NCBI RefSeq assembly: GCF_000741205.1
Contig: NZ_JGYW01000001.1
Span: 1-64,000 of the forward strand
Direction: 5' to 3'
DNA from: Bifidobacterium gallicum DSM 20093 = LMG 11596
GTDB lineage: Bacteria; Actinomycetota; Actinomycetes; Actinomycetales; Bifidobacteriaceae
Length of the DNA stretch: 64,000 nt
Shown here: in pieces, positions 1 through 9,287 of the stretch
How positions within the stretch are numbered: position 1 is the first letter of the stretch
Layout of the letters: every line of letters starts with the position of its first letter
Translations under genes and position numbers: made by a program
Notes under the pieces: model-generated
What the model was told of the DNA's origin: nothing
What the model saw: only the letters and a program-made list of their open reading frames with translations
The model's database searches: none

Positions 1-215
1 AAACTGCACTTGCAAACCCGAAACCGCCTCCCTCCTGACCAGCCCGGTCAGGAAAACTGCACTTGCAAACCCGAAACCGCCTCCCTCCTGACCAGCCCGG
101 TCAGAAAAACTACACTTCCCACCCCAAAAACCGCATCCCTCCTGACCAGCATGGTCAGGATAATGACCTTTCCCGTCCCGAAACTGCATCTTTACTTACC
201 AGCGTGGTCAGGAAA
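1..215. repeat. Family B palindromic tandem repeats, cluster 1
   Basis: Four copies of a roughly 53-bp unit. Each carries a 17-bp interrupted palindrome of the form CTGACCAGnnnGGTCAG (35-51, 88-104, 142-158, 195-211) followed by GAAAAaCTGC-type and GAAACnGC-type boxes. The first two units are nearly identical and the array runs off the left edge. The same family recurs at about 28.96-29.74 kb and 62.42-62.78 kb. Short open frames across it are translations of the repeat, not genes. Confidence 0.85.
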
Positions 216-450
216 GACGCGGTTGTGGTCACATTGGCAGCGGTGCGGCGGTGGATTGGTAAAGAGAAATCACATCTAACGGAGAACACGCTTATCCCAC
301 GTCAGTCGGGTAGGGAGATGGGCGCGATTGAAAGAGGGAATGATGCAAGAAAAGGTAGGGGTTTGGGCAGGGGCGGCGATATTGGGGATGAAGAGGTGGT
401 GCGGCGGTGAAAATGTGGGGTGGAGATCAAGGAAGTAGGGAAAAGAAAAA
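216..450. other. Non-coding spacer between repeat cluster 1 and ffs
   Basis: No convincing gene is visible. The stretch is G-rich on the plus strand around 340-440. The A-rich run at 441-450 becomes a T-rich run on the minus strand directly after the SRP RNA and probably serves as its terminator tail. Confidence 0.5.
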
Positions 451-532
451 CCTTCACGCACCCAACAGAGGCCGCTTACCCTTGCTACGTTCCCGTCCTG
501 GGGGGATTGGGCGACTTGTTGCCGCGTGAAGG
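451..532 (-). ncRNA. ffs: Signal recognition particle RNA, small bacterial (4.5S) type
   Basis: Read on the minus strand, this segment folds into one long irregular hairpin. Its ends CCTTCACG and CGTGAAGG pair (451-458 with 525-532), and an inner CAACA/TGTTG helix follows. The apical part reads CCCAGGACGGGAACGTAGCA then AGGGTAAGC, close to the actinobacterial SRP domain IV with its GGAA-type tetraloop and opposing A-rich bulge that bind Ffh. A T-rich run follows the 3' end (450-437). The RNA works with Ffh and with FtsY, which is encoded at about 42-43 kb. The exact mature ends are not determined here. Confidence 0.85.
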
Positions 533-540
533 CTCTACCA

Positions 541-570
541 AGTGTACACCATGCCCGGACTTATGGTCAT
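541..570 (-). promoter_or_regulatory. Possible ffs promoter
   Basis: On the minus strand, TGACCA (570-565) and TACACT (546-541) are separated by 18 bp, about 10 nt upstream of the SRP RNA 5' end. The hexamers are weak but the position fits. Confidence 0.35.
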
Positions 571-590
571 GGAAACGCAAAATGGTATCC

Positions 591-859
591 CGGACGGGAA
601 CGGCTCGAGGTGTGCGGGCCGAGAGTGACATCTCCCGCGATGCGGGATTATGGGGATACGGAAGCAGCATCAAATGGGAATACCCGAGGCTCGCAGGTTA
701 AGTCCGATTTCGGTAGCGCAGAGTTATAGGGATGCAAAACGCATTTCGGACGGGAACGGCTCGAGGTGTGCGGGCCGAGAGTGACATCTCCCGCGAGGCG
801 GGATTATGGGGATATGGAAGCAGCATCAAATGGGAATACCCGAGGCTCGCAGGTTAAGT
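591..859. repeat. 113-bp direct duplication upstream of ffs
   Basis: Positions 591-703 and 747-859 are near-identical copies differing at only a few bases. Each starts CGGACGGGAACGG and ends GCAGGTTAAGT, and about 43 bp separate them. No gene is visible in either copy. Confidence 0.85.
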
Positions 860-948
860 GGGGCGAGTATGTGGCGAACTGGTGTGGGAATAGGGCCGGA
901 GTGTGCCGTTATCCCCCAGGCCTGTGGGGCGAGTATGTGGCGAACTGG
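858..948. repeat. 25-bp direct repeat
   Basis: The 25-mer starting GTGGGGCGAGTATGTGG occurs at 858-882 and again at 924-948, adjoining the second 113-bp copy. The remaining stretch to the ino1 stop codon (949-1080) holds nothing recognisable. Confidence 0.8.
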
Positions 949-1080
949 CGGAGGGATAGAGATGGTTGTAGAAACGCGGAAGCGCACCCCGAGGGGCGCG
1001 CTTCACGTTATGCCGTTGCGGCGGCCAGTGGAACGGCCGCGTAGCGGCGGAAATAATCAAACAAGAAACGGCGGAACGGA

Positions 1081-2223
1081 TCAGGCCTTCCAGACGTCCT
1101 TGCCAGCGGCCTTGGCGGCGGCGACGTCGGCGTCGAGCTGAGCTTCGTCACCCTCGACGTTGCCGGCGATGAACTCTTCAACGAGCTGACGGGCTTCGTT
1201 GTCTTCATGCTGCACAGCCGGGGACTTCATGAAGTAGGAGGACGGCGCGAGAATCGGGCCAGCCAGACCGCGGTCGAGAGCGATCTTGGCGGCACGCAGC
1301 GCGTCGATGACGATGCCGGCGGAGTTCGGGGAATCCCAAACCTCAAGCTTGTATTCGAGGTTCAGCGGAACATCGCCGAACGTGGTGCCTTCGAGACGCA
1401 CGAACGCGAACTTGCGGTCGTCGAGCCACGCCACGTAATCGGACGGGCCGATGTGCACGTTGTACGGATCCATATCGTGAGGCACGACGGACGTGACGGC
1501 GCGCGTCTTCGAAATCTTCTTGGACTCGAGGCGCGAACGCTGCAGCATGTTCATGAAGTCCATGTTGCCGCCGACGTTGAGCTGGTACGTGCGGTCGAGA
1601 CGCACACCGCGGTCCTCAAACAGGCGAGCCATCACGCGGTGCGTAATCGTGGCGCCAACCTGGGACTTGATATCATCGCCAACAATCGGCACGCCAGCGT
1701 CACGGAACTTCTGAGCCCACACAGGGTCGGAAGCGATGAACACGGGCAGGCAGTTGACGAACGCGACACCAGCGTCCATGGCGGCCTGAGCGTAAGCCTT
1801 GTCGGCCTCCTCAGAACCCACGGGCAGATAGGAAATCAGCACGTCAACGTTCTTGTCGCGCAGCACCTGGGCCACGTCCACGGGCTCGGCGTCGGACTCG
1901 GTGATCATCTGACGGTAGTACTCGCCCAGACCGTCATTGGTCGGGCCACGCAGCACCTCGACGTCCAGATTCGGCACGTCGGAGAACTTGTACGTGTTGT
2001 TCTGCGAGGCGAAGATAGCCTCGGACAGGTCCTTGCCAACCTTCTCGGCATCCACATCGAAAGCCGTGACGAACTCGATGTCGCTGACACGGTAGCCTCC
2101 GAAGTTGTTATGCATCAGACCGGGGATCTTGTCTTCATCCTTGGTATCTTTGTAATACTCAACGCCCTGCACGAGTGACGAGGCGCAGTTACCCACGCCT
2201 GCAATTGCCACGCGAATGCTCAT
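1081..2223 (-). CDS. ino1: myo-inositol-1-phosphate synthase
   Basis: This 380-residue protein converts glucose 6-phosphate to 1L-myo-inositol 1-phosphate with NAD as a recycled cofactor, the first step toward phosphatidylinositol-type lipids. It starts [20 protein letters not shown], a Rossmann NAD-binding glycine motif, and continues with the family's [16 protein letters not shown] segment ([13 protein letters not shown]). Length and character fit the actinobacterial/archaeal short form rather than the roughly 500-residue eukaryotic form. The ATG is preceded by GAGGAGCCG. It is divergent from the PBP gene with a 226-bp shared spacer. Some bifidobacterial annotations give it only as inositol-3-phosphate synthase, which is the same reaction named from the other ring numbering. 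Confidence 0.93.
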   Translation of the reverse strand: MSIRVAIAGVGNCASSLVQGVEYYKDTKDEDKIPGLMHNNFGGYRVSDIEFVTAFDVDAEKVGKDLSEAIFASQNNTYKFSDVPNLDVEVLRGPTNDGLGEYYRQMITESDAEPVDVAQVLRDKNVDVLISYLPVGSEEADKAYAQAAMDAGVAFVNCLPVFIASDPVWAQKFRDAGVPIVGDDIKSQVGATITHRVMARLFEDRGVRLDRTYQLNVGGNMDFMNMLQRSRLESKKISKTRAVTSVVPHDMDPYNVHIGPSDYVAWLDDRKFAFVRLEGTTFGDVPLNLEYKLEVWDSPNSAGIVIDALRAAKIALDRGLAGPILAPSSYFMKSPAVQHEDNEARQLVEEFIAGNVEGDEAQLDADVAAAKAAGKDVWKA

Positions 2224-2284
2224 CTCTAACGGCTCCTCTAAATAGTCCTAGATAGTTAGTTCAACCCTGCGGAAGGTTTCCAAC

Positions 2285-2312
2285 CATATAGCATACCTTG
2301 CACTACGCTCAA
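2285..2312 (-). promoter_or_regulatory. Probable ino1 promoter
   Basis: On the minus strand, TTGAGC (2312-2307) and TATATG (2290-2285) are 16 bp apart and lie about 60 bp upstream of the ino1 start codon. The assignment rests on hexamer match and spacing only. Confidence 0.45.
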
Positions 2313-2449
2313 CGTTGCGATATCAAGGATTCCGCACTGATTTTGCGCTGACTTGACTGTGAAGGAAGGAAGGGGTGGGGAGGGAGCAGCGAGGGGGGTT
2401 GTCAGCCGGATCTTCGCGTTGGTAGCGAGAATGGACACGGTTTTCGGGC

Positions 2450-4846
2450 ATGGCGGCTACCTTGGAACCTATGGCTTCACAGACACGCACCGCGAGTTCA
2501 AGCGCCAATTCAAGTTCCGCACGCACTGCGCGCAGCACTGCCGGCACACGTTCAAACGGCCCGGCACGGCGCTCCGCTTCCAACGCGACTTCTTCATCGA
2601 CCCAGCGTTCCAACGGCCCACGCCGTAAAGCTCCGAACAGGCATTCCAATAACCCCAAGCGCAAGCACAAAGGTTTGTGGTGGAAGATTCCGCTTGGCAT
2701 CATTGGCGGACTGTTCGTGATCGGCATCGCCGTGTTCGCGTTCCTTTATGCCACGACGGACATTCCCCAGCCAGACAAGATCGCGTTGTCGGAGAAGACG
2801 ACGGTCTACTACTCGGACGGCACCACGCGCATCGGTTCGTTCGCTGAGCAAAACCGCGAAGTGATCAACTGTTCGGTATTGCCCAAATATGTGGGGCAAG
2901 CCATTGTCGCATCCGAGGACCGTTCGTTCTATTCCAATAACGGCATCGACCCGATCGGCATGACGCGAGCATTGATCAACAACCTGTCGGGCGGCGCGCG
3001 CCAAGGCGGTTCCACCATCACACAGCAATACGCCGAACGGTATTATTTGGGCGAAACCACTTCGTATTCGGGCAAGGTCAAGGAAGCCATCCTGGCCATG
3101 AAAATCGCCAACTCCCAAGACAAAGACGAAGTGCTGTGCAATTACATGAACACGATCTATCTGGGTCGTGGCGCTTACGGCATCCAGGCTGCGGCACAGG
3201 CCTACTATGGCAAAGATGCAAAGGACCTGACGCTTGGTGAGGCGGCGACCATTGCCGGCATCATTCCGGCCCCGAGCGCCTGGAACCCGGGTGTCAACCC
3301 CGACAAGGCCAAGCAGCGTTATGACCGCGTGATGAAAATCATGGTCGAAGACGGCTATATCACGCAGCAGCAGGCTGATGACGCGAAGTTTGGCGAGCCA
3401 ATTCCTGAAACGTTGAACAATGATTTCGCTGGTGAAAACGGGTATTTGCTGACCACTGTGCAAGACGAGCTCGTCAACGCGAAGGCGTTCACGAAGGAAG
3501 AGCTTGAAACTGGCGGCTACAAGATTGTGACGACGCTCGACAAAGACATGCAATCACGCATGACTGAAGTCGGCAATGAACGCCCCGAGGGCATGCCCGA
3601 CACGTTGCAGGTGGGCGGCATCGCCGTCGACCAGAAAACGGGTGAAGTCAAAGCCATGTATGGCGGGCGCGATTACATCAGCAAGGCGTTGAACAACGCG
3701 ACCCAGGCTGGATTCCAGCCGGGTTCGACGATGAAACCGTTCGGCCTGATCGGAGCCGCCCAAAGCGGCGTGAGCTTCAACACGCTGTTTAACGGCAACT
3801 CCCCCGTACTCTTTGAAACCACGCCAGGCGTGTTCGCCGAAGTGCCGAACGCGTTGAACATCAGCTACGGCAACATCAACCTCTACCAGGCCACGGCCAA
3901 CTCGGTGAACACCGTGTTCATGAATGTCAACCAGAATCTGACGCCAGAGCGTTATGCCGAGATTGTCAAAGACGCCGGCATTACGAGCGAAATCAACCCT
4001 GATACGCTCTACAACATTCTGGGCATCAACTCGATCACCGTCTGGGACCTGGCCCAAGGCCACGCGACGATTGCGGCCAATGGCATGAAGACACCGTTGC
4101 ATGTGGTCTCCGATGTGACCAAGGATGGCAAGGACCTGTACAAGCCGAACGTGACGAGCACGAAGGTGTTTGAGGAGAACGACTGCGCGCTGACGCAAAG
4201 CGCCATGCTCGGCACCACGCGTAACGGTACGGCGGCCGGCGTCTCGCAAGCGTTGGGCCGCCCCGTCGCAGGCAAGTCCGGTACGGCCAATGATGAGACA
4301 GCCGCCAGCTTTGTGGGATACACGCCACAGCTGATGAATGTGTGGGCTATCTGGAATCCGGCCGCTGATGGCAGCGCACAGGTGGTGCCGCCATTCGCAG
4401 GCTATGGTGTGAGCTCCACTGGTTACCCGGCTCATTTGTTCCAAGAATTCATGACGACGGCCGTGGCTTCGATGCCGGTGGAAGAGTTCCCGACGGCTAT
4501 TGACAATGGCAAGATTGGCGGCCCTGACGGTAAGTGGGGCATCAACGGCGGCAGCAGCGCAGGCTCGCAACGCCCCTACACGCCATTGGAACAGCCGACC
4601 ACGGAGCCGAGCCCGTCGGATTCGCCGAGCTCGCAGTCCCCGACTCCGAGCTCGCCTCAGCCGGCACAGCCCACTCCTGAGCAGCCGACCACGCCCGAGA
4701 CGCCGGACACTCCAACGCCGACCGAGTCGCCTACCGAACCAGCGCCGGAACCATCGACGACCACACCGGCAGCGCCGGCAACGCCACAGGCGCAAAACCG
4801 TCAGGCATCGAACACCAATGCGAATGCGGCGGCAAAACAGCCATGA
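2450..4846 (+). CDS. Class A penicillin-binding protein (transglycosylase/transpeptidase)
   Basis: A bifunctional peptidoglycan synthase of 798 residues. A Ser/Thr/Arg-rich cytoplasmic N-terminus (1-75) is followed by one membrane helix (about 78-100). The GT51 glycosyltransferase domain has EDRSFY (E156) and GGSTITQQ. The transpeptidase domain has STMK (S426/K429), SVN (485-487) and KSGT (609-612). The tail from about residue 700 is Pro/Thr/Glu/Ser-rich and probably lies in the cell wall. The protein polymerises lipid II outside the membrane and cross-links it. The start is uncertain: the next ATG, at 2474, has a slightly better upstream GGA. The gene stands alone and converges on leuA across two hairpins. 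Confidence 0.93.
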   Translation: MAATLEPMASQTRTASSSANSSSARTARSTAGTRSNGPARRSASNATSSSTQRSNGPRRKAPNRHSNNPKRKHKGLWWKIPLGIIGGLFVIGIAVFAFLYATTDIPQPDKIALSEKTTVYYSDGTTRIGSFAEQNREVINCSVLPKYVGQAIVASEDRSFYSNNGIDPIGMTRALINNLSGGARQGGSTITQQYAERYYLGETTSYSGKVKEAILAMKIANSQDKDEVLCNYMNTIYLGRGAYGIQAAAQAYYGKDAKDLTLGEAATIAGIIPAPSAWNPGVNPDKAKQRYDRVMKIMVEDGYITQQQADDAKFGEPIPETLNNDFAGENGYLLTTVQDELVNAKAFTKEELETGGYKIVTTLDKDMQSRMTEVGNERPEGMPDTLQVGGIAVDQKTGEVKAMYGGRDYISKALNNATQAGFQPGSTMKPFGLIGAAQSGVSFNTLFNGNSPVLFETTPGVFAEVPNALNISYGNINLYQATANSVNTVFMNVNQNLTPERYAEIVKDAGITSEINPDTLYNILGINSITVWDLAQGHATIAANGMKTPLHVVSDVTKDGKDLYKPNVTSTKVFEENDCALTQSAMLGTTRNGTAAGVSQALGRPVAGKSGTANDETAASFVGYTPQLMNVWAIWNPAADGSAQVVPPFAGYGVSSTGYPAHLFQEFMTTAVASMPVEEFPTAIDNGKIGGPDGKWGINGGSSAGSQRPYTPLEQPTTEPSPSDSPSSQSPTPSSPQPAQPTPEQPTTPETPDTPTPTESPTEPAPEPSTTTPAAPATPQAQNRQASNTNANAAAKQP

Positions 4847-4872
4847 GGGTTGCGCGAAAATAAATAAAAACA

Positions 4873-4912
4873 GCCCCTCGCCCCCCCCCAAAAAAAACGG
4901 GAGGGGAGGGGC
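4873..4912 (-). terminator. Terminator downstream of leuA
   Basis: GCCCCTC (4873-4879) pairs with GAGGGGC (4906-4912), and the neighbouring C and G runs can extend the stem. On the minus strand it is followed by a T-rich tail (TGTTTTTATTTATTTT). Confidence 0.6.
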
Positions 4913-4920
4913 ACACAACG

Positions 4921-4965
4921 GCCAAGGCCCGGCATCTCAACTTGCGTGAGATGCCGGGCCTTGGC
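4921..4965. terminator. Strong bidirectional hairpin between the PBP gene and leuA
   Basis: A perfect 19-bp inverted repeat (4921-4939 with 4947-4965) encloses a 7-nt loop. It sits between the convergent PBP and leuA genes, as expected for a shared transcription terminator. Confidence 0.75.
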
Positions 4966-4977
4966 GTTGCGCGGACG

Positions 4978-5025
4978 GAGCCGACCGAGCCGACCGAGCC
5001 GACCGAGCCGACCGAGCGGACGGAG
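4978..5025. repeat. 9-bp tandem repeat in the leuA 3' flank
   Basis: Four perfect copies of GAGCCGACC (4978-5013) are followed by GAGCGGACGGAG. They lie a few bases beyond the leuA stop codon. Confidence 0.9.
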
Positions 5026-5033
5026 CGGTCCGG

Positions 5034-6944
5034 TCAGCGCTGGTAACGGTTGATTGCCGAAATGATGGCCTTGAGCGAGCTCGTGACGATCGACGAGTCG
5101 ATACCGACGCCCCACACGACGCGACGCTCAGCGTGCTCGCCAATCTCACACTTGACGTAAGCCGCAGCGAACGCGTCGGAACCGACGGACATCGTGTGCT
5201 CGGCGTAATCCTGGACGGACGCGATGATGCCGAACGTCTTGACAGCGTCGAGGAACGCAGCGATCGGGCCGTTGCCGCTGCCCTCAATCGTGCGTTCGAT
5301 TTCCTCGTCCTCACCAGGATTGATGCCGCGGTCGAGCAGCGTGGCCTGCAGCTGCGTGTCCGAACCGTCTTCACCCGACGAAACCGACACCTTGAGCAGC
5401 TTGAGACGGCCCCACTGTTCGAGCGACTCGTCGTGATCCTGCACGGCCGCACCCTCAATTTCCGTGGCACCGCTCTCCTGGACGGGCAGATACTCGTCCT
5501 TGAACAGACGCCAGATGTCGTCGCTCGTCACTTCCTTCTTCGTGCGGTCGGCATGGGCCTGCACCACCTTGTCGAACTCGATTTGCAAGCTCTTGGGCAG
5601 GTCAAGATGATGCTTCGTTTTAAGCAGATACGCCATGCCGCCCTTGCCCGACTGCGAATTAACACGGATGATCGCCTCATACGAGCGGCCCACATCCTTG
5701 GGATCAATCGGCAGATACGGCACGAGCCAGACGAAGTCCTCAAGCTTGGCACCCTGCTGTTCGGCAGCGAACTCGCGCGCTTCCAAGCCCTTCTTGATCG
5801 CGTCCTGATGGGAGCCCGAGAAAGCCGTGAACACGAAGTCGCCGGCATACGGATGACGCTCGGAAATCTTGATCTGGTTGCAGTATTCAACCGTCTTGCG
5901 AATCGCCGGCACATCGGACACCTCAAGCTGCGGGTCGATGCCCTGCGTGAGTAGGTTCAGCGCGAGCGTGATCAGATCCACGTTGCCCGTGCGCTCACCA
6001 TTGCCGAGCAGGCAGCCTTCGATACGGTCGGCACCGGCCAGCATGCCGAGCTCAGCGGCGGCCACGCCCATGCCTTCATCGTTGTGCGGGTGCAGCGACA
6101 GCACGACAGAGTCACGATGGTCGAGGTTCGTTGACATGTATTCGACCTGGTCGGCGAACACGTTCGGCGTCGTCATTTCGACGGTGGCCGGCAGGTTGAT
6201 GATCATTGGATGTTCAGGAGTGGGCTTGATCACGCTGATTACGGCGTTGCACACCTCGAGCGCATACTCGGGTTCGGTACCCGTGAACGATTCGGGCGAA
6301 TACTCGTAGTAGAGGTCGATGCCCTCGGCTTCGCTTTCGAGCTGCTTGCACAGTTCGGCGGCGTCAGTGGCGAGCTTCGTGATGCCCTCGCGGTCCTTGC
6401 GGAACACGACTTCACGCTGCAGCACCGACACGGAGTTGTAGAAGTGCACAATCGCGCGCTTGGCGCCTTTGAGGCATTCATATGTCTTGCGGATCAGATG
6501 CTCGCGGGCCTGCGTGAGCACAACAATCGTGACATCATCGGGGATCAGTTCACGTTCAATAAGAATACGGATAAAGTCGTAATCGGTTTCGGACGCGCTC
6601 GGGAAACCGACTTCAATCTCTTTGAAACCCATCTTGAGCAACAGGTTCCAGAAACGCAACTTGCGCTCGGAGTCCATAGGGTTGACCAGCGCTTGGTTGC
6701 CATCGCGCAAATCCACGGAACACCAGCGTGGGGCGCGGCGCAGCGTCTTATTCGGCCAGGTGCGCTGCGGATAGTCGAACGGCACCTGCTTGTTGTAGGC
6801 CAGATACTTCGTATACGGCATTGTGCTGGGCTTCTGCGGGCATCCGATGAATCGTGCCGGAGGCAGCAGCGGATCGTTGTTTCCTCCGTTGGATGCCGCT
6901 GCAACTGCGGCAAGATCAAACACTGACGATTGATCCTGTGCCAT
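5034..6944 (-). CDS. leuA: 2-isopropylmalate synthase
   Basis: This enzyme condenses acetyl-CoA with 2-oxoisovalerate, the committed step of leucine synthesis. At 636 residues it is the long actinobacterial type. An N-terminal extension leads into the TIM barrel with RDGNQAL (metal-binding Asp) and HPHNDEGMG (metal-binding His pair), then the LeuA dimer/regulatory domain where leucine feeds back in related enzymes. The ATG at 6944 follows a clear AAGGAGGACAG ribosome site. No other leucine genes are adjacent. I looked for a leader peptide or T-box upstream and saw none I could defend. Confidence 0.97.
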   Translation of the reverse strand: MAQDQSSVFDLAAVAAASNGGNNDPLLPPARFIGCPQKPSTMPYTKYLAYNKQVPFDYPQRTWPNKTLRRAPRWCSVDLRDGNQALVNPMDSERKLRFWNLLLKMGFKEIEVGFPSASETDYDFIRILIERELIPDDVTIVVLTQAREHLIRKTYECLKGAKRAIVHFYNSVSVLQREVVFRKDREGITKLATDAAELCKQLESEAEGIDLYYEYSPESFTGTEPEYALEVCNAVISVIKPTPEHPMIINLPATVEMTTPNVFADQVEYMSTNLDHRDSVVLSLHPHNDEGMGVAAAELGMLAGADRIEGCLLGNGERTGNVDLITLALNLLTQGIDPQLEVSDVPAIRKTVEYCNQIKISERHPYAGDFVFTAFSGSHQDAIKKGLEAREFAAEQQGAKLEDFVWLVPYLPIDPKDVGRSYEAIIRVNSQSGKGGMAYLLKTKHHLDLPKSLQIEFDKVVQAHADRTKKEVTSDDIWRLFKDEYLPVQESGATEIEGAAVQDHDESLEQWGRLKLLKVSVSSGEDGSDTQLQATLLDRGINPGEDEEIERTIEGSGNGPIAAFLDAVKTFGIIASVQDYAEHTMSVGSDAFAAAYVKCEIGEHAERRVVWGVGIDSSIVTSSLKAIISAINRYQR

Positions 6945-7443
6945 CTGTCCTCCTTCGTGTTGGTTGGTACGCGGGCTGCTTCATGGTCAGGCCGTTGATC
7001 GGTGATCAGGGCATGACTGACCGCGTGGTGTGTTCCGACTTTACCGCGTTACGACACGGATGTTGGTAGACATTTCAAAAATCTGCACAAATAATGAGCA
7101 AATCATGCGAAAACACGTGGGGGGTGAGTATGGGGGTGGGGTTGGGGGTGCTCTTGAGGCGTGTTTGGAGAGTCGATTTTTGGGTGCATGGTGCTGGGGT
7201 CAGCTGGGATCCGCTGGGGTTCGGCTGAGATTCGGGTTGAATCCGACCGCGATTCAAGCCACATGCAAAACAGATCCGGCAGCCAGCCGTCCTCGGTTGC
7301 AGCGCTTACGAAACGTGGGGACGCGCAACGGCACGCTTGCCACGAGGGTATGCAGCAATATAAAAATTTTCAGAAAAACAGCGTCCCCGCTTACAGAACC
7401 GTCCGCAACCCAACCGCCCCCAGCCCAACCGCCAGCGCCTCTC
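6945..7443. other. Intergenic region upstream of leuA
   Basis: About 500 bp with no convincing gene. It holds the leuA leader, a plus-strand G/T-rich stretch (about 7120-7240), a 7-bp inverted repeat TTGAATC/GATTCAA (7237-7257, 7-nt loop) and an A/T-rich patch near 7353-7380. The inverted repeat could be an operator, but nothing ties it to a known regulator. Confidence 0.4.
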
Positions 7444-8082
7444 TCAGGCCATCAAATTGACGCCCACGCGGTCGACGCAGTACGCGTTGCCGAGCCAGGT
7501 GTGACGCGAGTTGGGCCACACGGCGCCGAGGCGCGGGGCGTTCTGGCTCATCCAGATGCTTGGCACGCGGCCGTCGTTCGAGCGCGAGCCGAGCAGATTG
7601 AAGCCGTTTTTCTCGAGCAGCCACTCGGGATGCTGCGTGGCGATGGCCAGGCCTTCTTCGAGTGTGAGTGGCAGCCGTTCGTCGGTCTCGATCAGTTTGC
7701 GCGCCACGTCGGGCTCGCGGTTGACGTAGCAGGTGCCCGTGTGCGGTTCGATGACGAGATAGAACGGGCCTTCGGGCGGCTCGAACCCGTCGGTGGGCAC
7801 GAAACTGGCGATATCTCGCGGCGGCATCGTTGTGAAGCCGGCCATGCGGTTGATGGACGTGCGTGCGATCAACGATTCGGGCGTCACGAGCTCGCGCGTG
7901 GGCACGAGCAGAATGTTGCGGCCCAAATCAAGCTCGCCTGACTCGGCCTGCTCGTCCAACGAACGCAGCAGCGGGTCGGCGAGGGCCCGGAATGCGGCGG
8001 CGCTCATATCCGCCACATCCGGGTAGCCCAACGCGATGATACGTTCAAGCTGTCTGCGTGCTTCTTTCGATGCTTCCGACAT
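7444..8082 (-). CDS. DUF5701-like conserved actinobacterial protein
   Basis: This 212-residue soluble protein has no signal peptide or membrane helix. It resembles the uncharacterised actinobacterial DUF5701 proteins: a helical N-terminus, a central PFYLVIEPHTGTCYVNREP strand region, a LTLEEGLAIATQHPEWL helix and a C-terminal SRHTWLGNAYCVDRVGVN motif. The function is unknown. It lies 50 bp downstream of asd on the same strand and may be read through with it. The family name is from memory of the pattern, so it should be confirmed by profile search; the gene itself is secure. Confidence 0.75.
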   Translation of the reverse strand: MSEASKEARRQLERIIALGYPDVADMSAAAFRALADPLLRSLDEQAESGELDLGRNILLVPTRELVTPESLIARTSINRMAGFTTMPPRDIASFVPTDGFEPPEGPFYLVIEPHTGTCYVNREPDVARKLIETDERLPLTLEEGLAIATQHPEWLLEKNGFNLLGSRSNDGRVPSIWMSQNAPRLGAVWPNSRHTWLGNAYCVDRVGVNLMA

Positions 8083-8097
8083 GTTTTCCAGCCTAGC

Positions 8098-8126
8098 GCC
8101 CGGTGCCGCACGTCACGGACCGGGCT
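8098..8126 (-). terminator. Weak hairpin between asd and the DUF5701-like gene
   Basis: GCCCGGT and ACCGGGC arms lie just beyond the asd stop codon. There is no T-run, so this may be an attenuator or processing hairpin rather than a full terminator. Confidence 0.3.
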
Positions 8127-8132
8127 TGTTGC

Positions 8133-9203
8133 TCAGAGCTGATCCGCGTAATGCTTGCGGGCGACGATTTCGGCGAGTTCCACGGCGTTGAGCGCGGCTC
8201 CCTTGCGCAGGTTGTCGTTCGTGACGAACAGCGCGAGGCCCTTCTTGCCGTCCACAGCCTGATCCTGGCGGATGCGGCCCACAAAGCTCGGCGTCTGGCC
8301 GGCTGCCATCTGGGCCGTCGGAATGTCGACGAGCTCAACAGCCTCGGCCTCAGCCAGCACGCGGCGCGCGTCGTCCGGCGTCACGTCGTTCTCAAACTCG
8401 GCGTTCACGCTCATGCCGTGCGAAGTGAACACGCCCACGCGCACGCACGTGCACGACGCCTTGAGGTCGGGCAAGTGCAGAATCTTGCGGCTTTCGTTGC
8501 GCAGCTTCTGCTCTTCGTCGGTCTCCTCGGAGCCGTCGTCCACGAGGTCGCCGATGAACGGGACTTCGTTGAACGCGATCGTGCGCACGATCTTCGTGGG
8601 TTCAGGGAAGTCGATCGCGTCGCCACCGAACACAAGCTTGTCGGCGCCCTGCTCGACGGCCGCGGCAGCCTCGTTCATCAGCTGCTCAACGCCCGCGCGG
8701 CCCGCGCCCGACACGGCCTGGTAGGAGCTGACAATCAGGCGCTTGAGGCCGAACGCGTCCGCCAGCGGCTTCATGACAGGCATGATCGCCATTGTCGTGC
8801 AGTTCGGGTTGGCCACGATACCGGCCGGAATCTCGTCAAGGTCGTCAGGGTTGACTTCAGCCACGACGAGCGGTACGTCGTCGTGCAGACGCCACTGGGA
8901 GGAGTTGTCGATGACGATTGCGCCAGCTTCGGCGAACTTGGGGGCCCACTGCTTGGAGGTGCCGCCACCGGCCGAGAAGATGGCGATATCAATGCCGCTC
9001 AGGTCAGCCTTGGCCACGTCCTCGACGGGCACTTCGTGGCCTTCCCATTCGAGCGTCTGGCCGGCCGAGCGGGCCGACGCGAGGAAGCGGATGTCCTTGA
9101 CCGGGAAGTTCCGTTCGGCCAGCACGCGTCGCATGACCATGCCGACCTGGCCCGTGGCTCCCAACACGGCAACGTTTACGCCGCGTTCATTGATCTGTAC
9201 CAT
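8133..9203 (-). CDS. asd: Aspartate-semialdehyde dehydrogenase
   Basis: This enzyme reduces aspartyl phosphate to aspartate semialdehyde with NADPH, the second step toward lysine/diaminopimelate, threonine and methionine. It has 356 residues, with GATGQVG at the NADP site, SAGGGTSK, and the catalytic Cys135 in NPNCTTM. The ATG at 9203 is chosen because it lies 8 nt after AGGAG; an upstream TTG would add only two residues. It follows the aspartokinase genes in the same direction, so the first two pathway enzymes are co-located. Confidence 0.96.
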   Translation of the reverse strand: MVQINERGVNVAVLGATGQVGMVMRRVLAERNFPVKDIRFLASARSAGQTLEWEGHEVPVEDVAKADLSGIDIAIFSAGGGTSKQWAPKFAEAGAIVIDNSSQWRLHDDVPLVVAEVNPDDLDEIPAGIVANPNCTTMAIMPVMKPLADAFGLKRLIVSSYQAVSGAGRAGVEQLMNEAAAAVEQGADKLVFGGDAIDFPEPTKIVRTIAFNEVPFIGDLVDDGSEETDEEQKLRNESRKILHLPDLKASCTCVRVGVFTSHGMSVNAEFENDVTPDDARRVLAEAEAVELVDIPTAQMAAGQTPSFVGRIRQDQAVDGKKGLALFVTNDNLRKGAALNAVELAEIVARKHYADQL

Positions 9204-9287
9204 GTGCAATCTCCTGCCTTGTGGTGGGCGGCGTGGGACCGTCCAAATTCATTCACGTAATTGGAATCGGGTGGGGTGAGAGTGGGT

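Noticed and set aside
591-859. tRNA or second SRP RNA genes in the 113-bp duplicate blocks
   Set aside because: Neither block folds as a cloverleaf, and neither has the GGAA/AGCA SRP core in the right arrangement.
1207-2178. A 323-codon plus-strand frame over ino1
   Set aside because: It is antisense to a complete, motif-bearing ino1; it is His/Val/Leu-rich without known features.
3554-4918. A 454-codon minus-strand frame over the PBP gene
   Set aside because: It is Arg-rich shadow sequence antisense to the transpeptidase domain; it has no start context and no recognisable domain.
6945-7070. Leader peptide, T-box or other attenuator in front of leuA
   Set aside because: No leucine-rich short frame, T-box core or terminator/antiterminator pair could be identified by eye.
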